DNA of 47,342 nucleotides from Pleurotus djamor (lineage: Eukaryota; Basidiomycota; Agaricomycetes; Agaricales; Pleurotaceae), in contig JAPEVF010000129.1 in assembly GCA_029747585.1 (NCBI GenBank), positions 1 through 47,342 on the forward strand, in the 5' to 3' direction. Below, one piece after another: positions 10,777 to 22,117 of this stretch; the first letter of the stretch is position 1, and every line of letters starts with the position of its first letter. A program made the position numbers and the translations under genes. Under the pieces are notes generated by a model that worked only from the letters and a program-made list of their open reading frames with translations, did no database searches and was not told where the DNA came from.

Positions 10777-12546
10777 TCAGGCTCCTGTTCTTTGCTTGTT
10801 TGTGTACAGGTGCCACAGAACCAGGACAAGACACACCAATCCCAGCGAAGACATCACCTATAAAGAACCATCAACGAAGGAATAGAACTCATAGGAAAAC
10901 AATCATATTCACCCCGCTGAATGCTATCGGTTTCCACCAGGTGAAATTGGGGCCCAAGAGTGCGCCATTTATAGGCCCTGTTCCGAGGGCGCCAAAAGCG
11001 GTGATAAAGCATGCAATCCCAAAGCGTAGCCTATGTAAACAATCAACAGTGATGAGTTCATCGTAAACGGTACGACTTGAGCGACGGGAGCACCCTATCT
11101 GGTCGGGAGCACGCGATGATAGGACGGCGGTGCAAGCCCCTGGTAAGGAAAGTACTGTAGATGATGTGCGGATCATCAGCTACTAGGATGATGCGCACCA
11201 TAGGAGGGAGTAGGCACNNACCTATTCCAGAGNTCATNCCATANANGACAGCAAATACNATAGAGCTNGTTGCNGTCTTTACCCCAANGAGGCCGAATAT
11301 GAGCCCAGTGGCGCAAAAGAGCGAGACGATGATGACGTTGAANGGGCCAAAGCGATGGGCAAAAACTCCTGCAGCGACGCGACCGACGATTCCTGCAGCA
11401 TTGAATATGGCAAGCTGTATACGTAGTGTCATTAAGTGCGAAGTGGATTGACAGGACTTTATTGTACGGACCAGGTAAAATGCGACATGAGACTGAATGC
11501 CATGATTAGTCGCGAAGAGTTCTAGATAAAAAACTGGAACCCGACTTAGTCATGTAAAGCATTGGATACCCATGCACTTACAAGGGAAGAATAGGGCGCA
11601 TGTGAGGCATAGAAGCCTACCACGCTATGTACTCAGCGACGCGTAGCAACAGGACTAGCATAGTTGAAAGCTCTCACCCAAATGTAAATACCCAAAAGGG
11701 GAAATCAGTGAGAATGCCTCTTCTTGAGGCCGTTTGAACGTTTCGCTTGAACGCCGGGTTGTCTTTCATGAGCAAGTTCGACAAAGCCAGCAGTCCGAGG
11801 CACAGGAACGCAGAAGCGCGAACGCCTTGAGCAAACCCGGCCGACCCATGAAAGAGCCGATTCAGCATAATCGGGAATATGACACCTCCAATCGAGTTTC
11901 CTATACACAGCAAATGAACATACATCAACACTGGATAGAGAATGAAACTGACCTAGAGCAATCATAGCCATTGCAAACGATTTACGTTTGTTCCAATGGT
12001 GTCCTTGAATAACAATCGATGGGGCATATATCAAGCCAGCTCCGACTCCCATTCCTAGTCCTTGGGAGAGCCATAGCTGATGATATTTTGTTGGATGGAC
12101 CAACGAAAGCGAGAATAACCTTGAATAGTGGAAGATGGAGTGCGATCAGCTTGGGTTAGTTGACAGACAAGCAAAGCTTCTCTACGCACGATACGAGAAA
12201 AATGATTGAACCAGCTAAGACGGTTTGTCGGAAATACCCTCTGTCAAGTAACTTCCCAGCGGGAAGACCGACAGCAAAAATCAGGAAAATCTGCGTTGAA
12301 CCGATCCACCCGATATTTGAAGCAGACGCTGTGTGAAAGTGAGTGTATATGTCTTCGTAAACACCGAAAGCGCTAGAATAGCCAGCAGATACGGTCGCCG
12401 CCAAGATTCTGGAGGACAGAAAAAGGACATTAGATAGCATAGCCAAATTCTGAGGGCTAAATGAAACCAACTTACCCTCCAATGAGAACTAACCACGGAC
12501 GGAGGCCAGCGTCGCCTACTATATTGGTGGATCCCGTTGATTCCAT
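10777..12546 (-). CDS. Monocarboxylate transporter-like MFS protein, array copy 1
   Basis: Ten exons join in frame to 404 residues: 12476-12546, 12190-12408, 11953-12119, 11678-11900, 11582-11616, 11472-11533, 11222-11414, 11094-11139, 10913-11030, 10777-10857. The N-terminal LRPWLVLIGG matches the MCT-family entry to helix 1. Then come SAGYSSAFGVYEDIY, GWIGSTQIFLIFAVGLPAG, LWLSQGLGMGVGAGLIY (helix 4), QGHHWNKRKSFAMAM after helix 5, a long central loop ending PFWVFTFG, and a second six-helix half (NAAGIVGRVAAGVFAHRFG; FRFG-type loop GLRFGIACFITAFGALG). Family members import monocarboxylates, but many fungal ones have no known substrate. Several Ns fall in exon 7 without breaking the frame. 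The transcript is minus strand like the other three copies. Junctions come from in-frame joins and paralogue comparison. Confidence 0.9.
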
Positions 12547-12671
12547 GAGCCGGTGTACTGTAGTTGTTGGGAGCGATACTGGCTTCTTCAAGTGCTAGGT
12601 TGAATGGGCTAGTCCATGTACCGACGTACTAACGAGTTGAATGGATGCAAGGCACGAAGCGGCGCGACTTT

Positions 12672-12706
12672 AGAGAGAGAGAGGGAGAGAGGAGGGAGAG
12701 AGGAAA
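12672..12706 (+). repeat. GA-rich low-complexity tract
   Basis: A run dominated by GAGA and GGAGAG units 126-160 bases upstream of the copy 1 start codon (CT-rich on the coding strand). Such pyrimidine tracts are common in fungal promoters or 5' leaders. Confidence 0.6.
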
Positions 12707-12990
12707 GCCTCTCGATGGGTTGTGCAAAAAAGGTTTTTCGAGGGCACTGACTTCATATGAGATGGGGCTTCTAAAGTGTTCGAAGCATGCGGATGGATAT
12801 ATAAGGAAGGTGGTTGAAGAATCGACCTCGGGTAGAACATGGAAGGAAGTTCAAGTATCAAGACAGGGGGCGAACAGGGCTATAATTAGGCAAGTCAAGT
12901 CTGAAAGAGGAAAGGGATACGCAACTACTTTGCAGAGGCAGACAGATTGACGGCGAGCACGAGTTTCTTGGGGCAGCTAGTCTGGTGACA

Positions 12991-13458
12991 TCAAAACGAA
13001 CACACCAAATGTCGAATGGGAAGGGGTAGTGGAGAGGCGGTCCGATTGAGAGAGAAAGCAGGGACTGGGGATGTATCCGAGTCGTCAGTGAAGTTATGAG
13101 GTGTCCGCGATAGTGCATCGACGGTGTGAAGGGATATTTGAAAGTCTGGGCTCACGAACACATTCTGAATCGCGTTCAAGCCGATCGTGAGTGGAAACAC
13201 AGCGAGGTTTGTATAGATCAAGTCACAAACAGCCTTGAATCCTAGAAGATACAAGCAAACAAAGTCCGCTTTAGTACTGGAGAAAGTACAGAAGGCACGC
13301 ACTCCATGGTCACGATGTAGACGCTCGAAGAGAGATGTTGATGTGAAGCCGCCGGGACCTTGGTTGGGTTGCAAAAGCAGGAACACGGTTCGGTGGTGGG
13401 TTTCCGAGCCAGCCAATCGCGAAGTTGCTTGCGTAGGAGTAGATAGCTTCCTTAACAT
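12991..13458 (-). pseudogene. Unidentified ORF or gene remnant
   Basis: A 155-codon minus-strand frame without a secure start. It includes a hydrophobic stretch (FKAVCDLIYTNLAVFPLTIG), followed by a Ser/Pro/Thr-rich part. An overlapping frame just upstream also reads protein-like (EAIYSYASNFAIGWLGNPPP), so a split or frameshifted gene is possible. I recognise no family, and no corresponding ORF occurs in the other spacers of the array. It may equally be chance. Confidence 0.25.
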
Positions 13459-13652
13459 CGACAGAACCAGGAGATATGACTAACATTGGCCAATGGAGTA
13501 CACAGTACCGGTACACATATGTTCAGACACTGGCGTAGATGAAGAGCAGGGAAACACGATCGAGCATACGAGAGACTGTGTGTCCTTGGTTGTTGGTGAC
13601 CAGAGCGGCGTGCGCGTGTTTGGGATCGAGGCGTCGAGCGAAAGCGAGGCTC

Positions 13653-15436
13653 CTATTCTACCTCCCGGCCCCTGCTTTCACACAGAAAGAGAACCAATAC
13701 AAGGCACAGCAATCCGAACGCAGAGATGACCTAGGAAGACCCAAAAACGAGTGATTAGTAGGGTACGAATTCAATCACGTAGTAAAATCACCCCGCTGAA
13801 TGCTATCGGCTTCCACCAGATGAAATTGGGTCCCAAGAGTGCGCCATTGATAGGCGCTGTTCCGAGGGCACCAAAAGCGGTGATAAAACACGCAACCCCA
13901 AAGCGAAAGCTACGCAAAAGAAATCAACAGTCATGAGTTCATTGTAAACGGTGCGAGTTGAGCAATGGGAGCACCCTATCTGGTCGGGAACACGCGATGA
14001 TAGGACGGCAGTGCAAGCCCCTGGTTAGGAGAATACTGTGGATGATGTGTAGATCATCAGCTACTGGGATGGCGCACACCCTAGGAGGAGTAGGCACGAA
14101 CCTGTTCCAAAGGTTATCCCGTACAAGATAGCAAATGCGATACAGCTTGATACTGTTCTTACACCAAGGAGGCTGAACGTAAGCCCAATGGCACAGAAGA
14201 GCGCGACGATAATGACATTGAAGGGGCCGAAGTGATGGGCAAGAAATCCTGCGGTGGCACGGCTAACAGTTCCGGTAGCATTGAATATAGCAAGCTACAA
14301 TGCATCGCCTCACTAATTGTGACTTGAATGGACAGGATTTCATCAGACGAACCAGGTAGAATGCAACATCAGGCTCAATGCCATGATTGATTGCGAAGAG
14401 CTCTAAATAGAAAGCTAGTGCCCGACTTAGTCGTGTAGGTGATCGCATAACCAGACACGTACGAGGAAACAATAGACCGCATGTGAAGCAGAGAAGCCTA
14501 ACCCTCTGTGTGTTCAGCGTCCAGTAAAAATATAACCTCATCGTGACATATGCTCTCACCCAACCGTAAATACCCAGAATGGGAAGTCAGCAAGGATACC
14601 GCTGTCTGTGGGGTGCTGGACGTTTCGCTTGCGCTTGAGAGCCGGGTTGTCTTTCATAAGCAGGTTGGAAACGACCAGCAGTCCGAGGCACAGGTATGCA
14701 GAAGCGCGAACACCTTTAGCAAATCCGGCAGACCCATTGAAGAGGCGGTTCAGCATTATCGGGAATATCGCACCTCCAGCCGGGTTTCCTACGCGCATCA
14801 TATGTAGCAAAACCCTTAGGATAGAAATGGGACTGACCCAGAGCGACCACGGTCATCGCAAACAATTTGCGTCTGCCCCAATGGTGTCCCTGGATAACCA
14901 CCGTTGGGGCATATATCAAGCCAGCTCCGAGTCCCATCCCTAGTCCTTGGGATAGCCATAGTTGATAATACTTTTCTGGATGGGCAAGCGAAAGTGAGAA
15001 CAACCTAAAAGAACGAAAGTAAATGAGTGTGATAAGTCAAGTCAACAAAAGGTTTTCTACGCACGATGCGAGAAATATGAGTGAACCAGCTAAGACAGTT
15101 TGTCGGAAATATCCTTTGTCGAGTAACCTCCCAGCGGGGAGGCCAACTGCGAAACCCAGAAACATCTGTGTTGAACCAATCCATCCAACATTTGACGCAG
15201 ACGCTGTATGAAGACGAGTGTATAGGTCCTCGTATACACCAAAGGAGTTCGGATAACCAGCAGATACGATGGTGGCCAGGATACTGAGAGTAGTCATATA
15301 AAGGGCACTAGGAACAGGATCGCGAAGGCCATATAGAGTCCACTCACCCTCCAATAAGAACTGGCCATGGGCGGAGGCCAGCCTCGTCATCTGTTACTGT
15401 GGTTGATGACTCTGGGGCGGTCCTGGGTAGCGCCAT
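13653..15436 (-). CDS. Monocarboxylate transporter-like MFS protein, array copy 2
   Basis: Ten exons join in frame to 411 residues: 15348-15436, 15065-15283, 14838-15004, 14560-14788, 14463-14497, 14353-14414, 14102-14294, 13975-14020, 13792-13909, 13653-13730. It is the closest relative of copy 1, with near-identical DNA in exons 8 and 9. Motifs are as in copy 1: LRPWPVLIGG, SAGYPNSFGVYEDLYTR, LWLSQGLGMGLGAGLIYAP, QGHHWGRRKLFAM, NPAGGAIFPIMLNRLFNG. Exon 4 is six bases longer than in copies 1, 3 and 4, giving an inserted two residues in the basic KRKR part of the central cytoplasmic loop. The start ATG at 15436 opens a longer acidic N-terminus (30 residues in exon 1). Last exon ends with charged ESRGREVE. 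No stop codon or N interrupts it. Confidence 0.9.
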
Positions 15437-16221
15437 GAGCTGGGGTGTTGTGAATGTTGGGATCGTAATATACCGGCGAACCGAGTAAATGTAAGGTATG
15501 ATGCAGCGCTGCTAGAAAGGGATACTCCGATGAGGGAGAGAAGGCGGACAGTGAGCGCGTGGAGTGAACGTTGGAACTTTTACTTCACTGGACCCCGAGA
15601 CGGGGCTTCTAAAGCATTCGAAGAGTAATATAAGCCTGTTTGAATCCACCGGGAAGATAGGAGTTAGGGGAGTGATCAGGACGGTCCATGTTGGGGGGAG
15701 GATGCTCCGCGGCTAGCACTAAGGACCTGATTAATACCAAAGAGAATCATCTGGCAGTAGCTTGCGTTCTGACATCATTGAGGAAGTCGTGAAACAGGAT
15801 GGAAATGAAGAGGAGTGGATTCACCAAGAGAACAGAATTGGAGCAGAAGCAGGATGGCGGCGGATGGCGACTAGTACTGTTGATGACCTGAGATATGGAA
15901 GGACGCAAGAAGATCTGCGGTCGCGGATGCACGGGTTGATGCGTTTGCAGTTTGTAACTAAAACCCCAACTGGTGAAGGCGAGCATGCAGCACGCTCTAC
16001 AGTCTAACCACGTCGAAAATCAGACAGCAAGCGCTGAAATAGGGGTGTTGATCCAATGATCATCGTGTAAGTATCTGGATAGGTGATCCATACACTGAGA
16101 GCCGACGCGAAGACATCTATGCTGGAAAGGGTCTGAGCTACTGGGTACAACGGGAGAAAATGAGAGGGGGTCTATACAAACTAAGGCCACATACTTTGTG
16201 GTTGGGAACAGTAAACGGCAT
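15437..16221. other. Spacer between array copies 2 and 3
   Basis: Promoter side of copy 2 and 3' flank of copy 3. Short ORFs on both strands (around 15747-16007) have no motif and overlap each other as mirror shadows. Nothing supported. Confidence 0.45.
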
Positions 16222-17961
16222 TCAAGCCATTTGCTCCTGCTTGCGCACAGATGCAAGACAGATGAGCCCCAATGTCGACATCACCTACGAGCAACGATCA
16301 ACATAAGCTGTAGGGCAGAATTAAACGAGGATTTACCACACTGAATGTTATTGGCCGCCACCAAACAAAAGTGGATCCTAAGAGTGCGCCGTGGATAGGA
16401 CCGGATCCGAGGGCACCAAACGCAGTTACAAAGCACGCAATGCCAAAGCGAAACCTATGCACCGAGTCAACGCAAGTTGGAGCTTTAGAGCTGATGGGGA
16501 GATACCCTATCTGGTGGGGGGCATGTGATGACAAGACAGCGGTGCACGGTCCTGGTAGAGCAAGTACTGGTAATGAATAAATCGTCAGAATCAAGGGAAA
16601 CTTGGGCTACGTCGAGGCGAGGCGTGCCACACCTGTTCCGGAAAATATTCCGTATAACACAGCGAACGCCATAGAGCTTGCTACTGTCTCAATTCCAAAG
16701 AGGCCAAACATAAGCCCAGTCGTACAGAGGAGTGCGACAACGATGACGTTGAATGGGCCAAAGTGGTGAGAAAGAAGCCCAGCAGCGATACGTCCAATGA
16801 TTCCTCCGGCATTGAGTACAGCAATCTACACACCTAGTCATGTGTGCGACTCAAGCCAAATTACGACAGACATACTAAGTAGAATGCGATGTATGGCGGA
16901 ATATCATTATTGATTGCGAAAAGTTCTAGATAAAAGTCTGTAGCCCGGATCAGTGAAATAAAAACTGGCAAGGCAAATACGCACATGGAAAGAACAAGGC
17001 ACATGTAAGACAGAGGAGCCTAGTCGTCTTGGAGGTAAGTCTCCGGAAGCGGAAGTAGACTCGTCTCACCCGATCGTAAATATCCAGAATGGGTAGTCAG
17101 TCAGGATATCGTGGCCTGATGTCTTTCTAAGGTGTGGATTGTACGCAGAGTTATCCTTCATGAGTAAGTTCGAAATGACCAGCAACCCCAGGCATAGAAA
17201 CGCGGAGGCGCGAACACCTCTAGCGAATCCAGTCGACCCATTGAGGAGGCGGTTTAGCATGATAGGAAATACGACGCCCCCAAGCGAGTTTCCTAAACGA
17301 AGAAAATGCGGACGTAGTAGCCACGATGACGGCGGGATAGATGAGCGCGCTAACCTAGGGCGACGATGGACATCGCAAATGATTTGCGCTGGTTCCAATG
17401 GTGTCCCTGAATGACGACCGATGGGGCATATATCAAGCCAGCTCCAAGCCCCATTCCTAAACCTTGGGATAGCCATATCTGATAGTACTTGGCCGGATGG
17501 GCCAGAGAAAGCGCGAATAACCTAAAAAAGTCAAGGTGAGCGCGTTCAATTGAGATGAACTTCAGGGTTCCCCACGCACGATAAGAGAAAAATTAGTGAA
17601 CCAGCTAATATAGTCTGACGGAAGTATCCTTTGTCCAGTAACTTCCCAGCGGGTAGACCAACCGCGAAAATCAGACATAGCTGCGTGGAACCGACCCAAC
17701 CGATATTCGAAGCAGACGCGGCATGGGAGCGAGTGTAGATATCTTCGTAGACCCCGAAAGAGCTGACGTAGCCGGCTGAAACAGTAGTAGCCAAGATGCT
17801 ATAAGTGAAGGAAAGGAGCGTAAGCTTGAAGCACAGCATCACGAAAGGCACGAGATATTGACCAACCCTCCAATGAGGACCAACCATGGACGGAGGTCGG
17901 CATCGTCCACCACAGTGGCGGCTTCAGTTGATGAATCTGATGCTACCGCAGCTTGTTCCAT
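16222..17961 (-). CDS. Monocarboxylate transporter-like MFS protein, array copy 3
   Basis: Ten exons join in frame to 406 residues: 17867-17961, 17580-17798, 17355-17521, 17070-17292, 16985-17019, 16876-16937, 16633-16825, 16506-16551, 16337-16454, 16222-16284. Motifs: LRPWLVLIGG, SAGYVSSFGVYEDIYTR, GWVGSTQLCLIFAVGLPAG, QGHHWNQRKSFAMSI, NSLGGVVFPIMLNRLLNG. Internal exon lengths equal those of copy 1 exactly. The first donor is GTTGGT rather than the usual GTRAGT. The C-terminal exon is the shortest of the four (20 residues) and ends KQEQMA. Like its neighbours it should be a twelve-helix plasma-membrane carrier; the substrate is unknown. Confidence 0.9.
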
Positions 17962-19181
17962 AATTCGATCAGGGGACGGTTATCGCGATGCCTAGATACT
18001 ACGCTTCACAGGCCTCTAAGTACTGAATCAGCTTTGCTAGGCCAGATACTAGCTCATCGAACAGGCATAACACCGGAAGGCATACCAGAACAACAAGGGA
18101 TAAAGTTTCCATACCACCTAGGGGTGCTCCACAACTAGCACTGGAGGGTCACTGACACCGAACACCGCGCCTAGTAAGTAGTGTATTGGGTGGGACCGCC
18201 GTACATGCACCGGAAAGCAGGGTAGACAAGTAGAGGCTGGAGCCATATGGGGAAAATGAGTTTGGATAATCGAAAGATCAGATGGGGGCTGTCGCGGCAA
18301 TGCTCGTCGATATTTGTCAGTGAACAAGAATGGGACGCGTCCAAGTCAGCAGAATCGCGTTGTTCATTCCAGGTAGATCTCAGGCGTGCACAGCGAGTTT
18401 CACGTCGACAGCTCTGTGGGCTGAGAAGTATTTTCTAGGAACAAGGCCGGGAGTTGGGAGTTTGCGCTAAGACTGGATACTAGATCGTGGTTGAGAGAGA
18501 TCAAGACGCGTCCTGAGGCGCGTGGGCGCGTACATAGGTTGCAGGCGCTTATAGACAGGGGCTCACTGCCTCCATGCGATGTCCCATCAATCGAACAGTA
18601 CTGGGAGTCTAGATCTAGAAACGTGAACTGCAATGATTAATGCAGGTACCCCAGCCACGGTACATGCATGCTGTGGCAATAGACCGATGGACGGTCTTCC
18701 TGGCCTCCGAGATCAAGTACACCCGTTCATTGCCAAGACTCCAACACGATCGGGAATGATGCAGATGGCAGTTTCAATAAAGTTTCAAGGATCAGATTGC
18801 GCGTCCAAGCACAACACACACCACCCGAAGACGACGTACACGGCTGACCGACTGCGGAAGCCCGACGTCAACTACATGGAACACAACTTACTGAAAGGTC
18901 GGAACCGACCAGCCGACACGCGCGAAGGTCAGGAAGAGAAGCCACCATCGCAACGGAGGGAACCTCGGAAACGCGGTCCCGAAAGTGTAGAGGTGTGATA
19001 ATTGAAAATCGGCTTGCCAAGATGGGCAATTTGGGCGCGATTCAGCTTCGGAAAGGAAGCGGGAGGAAGGGGTTGATGGGGCGCCAATGTCGTCGCAACT
19101 CGTGTTTGAAGCGAGTGGTACATCTTCGGTGTTCGTAACAAGATGACTGGTGACAACTACTTATACCCATGCATGCCTGTT
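17962..19181. other. Spacer between array copies 3 and 4
   Basis: The 1.2 kb contains one plus-strand ORF of 121 codons (18633-18998) that is basic and has no hydrophobic segment, motif or splice structure; I do not count it as a gene. Otherwise promoter and 3' flank. Confidence 0.4.
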
Positions 19182-20998
19182 TTATGCTGATCTCTGGCGT
19201 CGGAGTAGAAGTTGACGTGATGCCGTAATGGCTGCGCCCCCCGAAGCAGTCACGACCTGGGGTTGTGTTAGGTTGATGCAAGATAGTTTAGACCGTCAGT
19301 AGGACACAGGCAACTCACCCCACTAAAGACGATTGGCTTCCACCACTCGAAATGAGCCCCAAGGAGCGCTCCATCTATCGGTGCTCCAGCAAGGCCGCCA
19401 AAGGCAGATATGAAGTATACAATCCCAAGTCGAAGTCTAGGTATGTTGACTGAGCGATTTCAGCGGAAAAGGCAAAGTCGAGGGGAGATACCCCATTTGG
19501 TTTGGGTGAGTGGAAAATACGGCAGTGCATGGACCTATCAAAGAGGAAACTGAGAGACCAGTGAGAGGCTGCTTTTGAGTTCAGGGAAGGCAGTAAAACG
19601 CGACTCAACGTAGGGAGACGACGGTTCCGTAGAGTACTGCGTACACCATTGAGCTTGCGGTCGAACCAATACCAAAGAGTGCAAAGAGTAAGACTGTGTT
19701 TGCAAGGAGGGTGGGGATCATGATGTTGAAGGGGCCAAAGCGGTCGGCCAACATCCCGGACACTGTGCGTCCGACGAAACCAGAAGCATGGAGGACGGAG
19801 AGCTAGTGTTATGGTGGTAAGTCTCAACGTTTCTGAACAACCATCGCTCACAAAACATACTGTGTAGAACGCAATGACTGGGTTCACTCCACGAAGTATT
19901 GAAAAGAGTTGGAGGTAGAAGACTAGGAGACGCTGACGCTCTGCCACAAGATCAGATGAGAAGATCATAGATGCAAACTTACTTGGGAAATATATGCCGA
20001 CAGTCACAAGGGTGAGTCTGCGATGATTTGATTGAGGACACACTTGCCAAAATTATCCACGTACTCACCCCAGACTGAAGATCCAGAAAGGAACATCTGT
20101 CGCGATCTTCTTCACAGATGGCTGCTCGGCTTGGCTTTTCAAGGAAGGGTTGTCAATCAGTAATAAATTGGCGACGACAAGAAGGACAAGACAAAGGAAT
20201 GCAGAAACTCGAACACCCCAGGTAAATCCCAGAGAGCTCTCAAATAGATGATTGAGCAGGATGGGGAAAATGATGCCGCCAATGGAAGTCCCTTAAGTAC
20301 TACGGTCAATATTATATATTACACAGGTCAATCATAGCTTACCGAGGACCACAACGGACATCGCGAAGCCTCTGCGCCTGTTCCAGTGGTGCCCTTGAAC
20401 GGCTACTGCGGGTACGAAGAGCAAGCCGGAGCCAATGCCGAGACCCAGTCCTTGGGAAAGCCAGAGTTGATAGTACTTGTTTGTGTGGGCAATGGAAAGC
20501 ATAAAAAGGCTAGTAGTGTCCCCGATGTTCAATGCATCATGCGAGCGAGCGAGGATTTCGACTTACGACAGAACAAAGATCAAGGAGCCCGCAAAGGTTG
20601 TCTGAAGGAAGTAACCTTTGTCGAGGAGTTTTCCCGCAGGAAGACCCATGGCGAAGAGCAGAAACAAATGGGTAGCTCCAATCCAACTAACGTTCGAAGC
20701 CGAGGCGGCATGAGAGCGCGTGTAGACATCTTGATATACGCCAAAAGAGTTTGTGTATCCAGAGGCAACTGTAGTGGCTAAGATGCTGGTTTGGAGTCAG
20801 TGGAACGTTCCCGCCGCCGATAATAATGCCGTGTACGAACCCCCCAATTAACATGCCCCAGGCTCGAGGGCCTCCGTCGCTGTCGATCGAAAGAGGTGGC
20901 TCTTCCTCCTGGGAGTTGGTAACGCAGAGCTGGACATCAGGTTGGTCCTTGATGTCTTTGGAATCGCTTTGAACAGTACTAGAGGGTTGCTTGTCCAT
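19182..20998 (-). CDS. Monocarboxylate transporter-like MFS protein, array copy 4 (divergent)
   Basis: Ten exons join in frame to 436 residues: 20841-20998, 20567-20785, 20343-20509, 20069-20291, 19983-20017, 19861-19940, 19610-19802, 19492-19534, 19319-19436, 19182-19256. This copy best keeps the MCT-family signature, DGGPRAWGMLIGG, and the helix-8/9 region YGTVVSLRP, which copies 1-3 have altered. Other motifs are ASGYTNSFGVYQDVYTR, LWLSQGLGLGIGSGLLF and QGHHWNRRRGFAMSV. The N-terminus is about 20-30 residues longer and acidic, with EEEPPLSIDS. Exon 6 is 18 bases longer and exon 8 three bases shorter; both keep frame. The intron positions otherwise equal those of copies 1-3, so all four descend from one gene, with copy 4 the outgroup. 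Confidence 0.9.
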
Positions 20999-22117
20999 CG
21001 GTGAGAACAGAAATAGGCCATGGGGTCATAAGGCTCATAAAACGACTTCGAGAAGACGGTGTGACCATACGAATGGGCGGTTGAAAGCGCTGGTGGAGTG
21101 TCCAATAACAATGAGAGATTCACTGCACCTGTTGTGCAGATGAGTCATGACCACAAGCCGCAGACCTCCCAGTCGTTCCGAAGTGAAAATTCGCTCCCAA
21201 AGAGGACGGCGGCAAAATGCTTGATGGTGGTATTAGCAATTCCGACACGCAGTCCAATAGCCTTTGAGGACTCCGACACTTCCATAGATCCTCACGACCT
21301 TGAGCGGCGTCGTAGCGGTAACAGCGAAGGTCAAAGAATACTCAAAAGCTGTATGAAGCATCGCTTGCGTTCTTCGACCAATGGCTGATTACCTGCCTGA
21401 GAGGCGGGGTTATGGCAGTTTCGCGCCTTGGGTTGGCCTTGGGGGTTTGGACGCGCGTCGCCGTAATCATGTCGAGCGAGACTTTGCAAAGACAGTTGTG
21501 AGCCTCAGAGTTGACGTTGAAGTCTAGCAACAAGGGCTAAATGGATACTGCTGGAACAGCCGAGGTACGCGGTCACTGAAATGCAGAAATTCCAAGTCCA
21601 GACTCTGAGACCCAAGAACAGACTCTAAATGAGTGGTACACAATGCACATTCACTGAAGGTCTTTTATTCGAGTAACGATAACTTCTGACCAATATACTC
21701 CCTCTCGGAGTGTATCGCCATTTGTATCAACCTCAGATTCACATGTAACAAAAGGACGGACATCCAACGCGCCGTCAATGCGTGCCATTCAAAACGCTGG
21801 TCATCTCGAGGGTATTGCACATACTTACACCAGAGATGCCGTTTATAATGTACATCATTTGGACGCTTCGCTGCCGCAGACTTGAAAGTCATAGCCAACC
21901 CCTCATGATAAGCGTTAAATGTAGTCAAAGTATCAAATACCCTCGCGGCATGGACTTCTTGAAGCTTATCGTTGTCATGCCGTTGTTGGCTTAGATAGGA
22001 TCTCAAAGTTTCTCCGGGCCTCTGTACAAAGAAAGTGCTGACAACGTTAAGCTCTAGGTCACCAATGCGCCGTGTACAGACATGAATGATGACTTAGAGC
22101 TTGATTGGGCAACCTCA
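20999..22117. other. Upstream flank of array copy 4, no gene seen
   Basis: Presumed promoter of copy 4 and further DNA up to the second long repeat. ORFs of 60-110 codons overlap on both strands without motifs. Nothing supported. Confidence 0.45.

Larger units (their letters stand above)
12547..13652. other. Spacer between array copies 1 and 2, with unassigned ORF
   Basis: Upstream region of copy 1 and 3' flank of copy 2. A purine-rich GA tract lies at about 12672-12706. The minus-strand ORF at 12991-13458 is the only longer reading frame and is listed separately. Nothing else is recognised. Confidence 0.4.

Noticed and set aside
16868..17070. Array copy 3 first looked like a pseudogene because the AG used in a simple alignment of exon 6 (AAG in copies 1 and 2) is missing
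   Set aside because: Once the 35-base microexon is included, all four copies use a different acceptor just before the FYLELF codons (CCAG, CTAG, ACAG, or GCAG in copy 4), and copy 3 is fully in frame.
18633..18998. 121-codon plus-strand ORF between array copies 3 and 4
   Set aside because: Basic, without hydrophobic core, motifs or splice structure; consistent with chance.
19375..20043. 222-codon minus-strand ORF in array copy 4
   Set aside because: It reads through introns and out-of-frame exons of the transporter; the spliced model explains the region.
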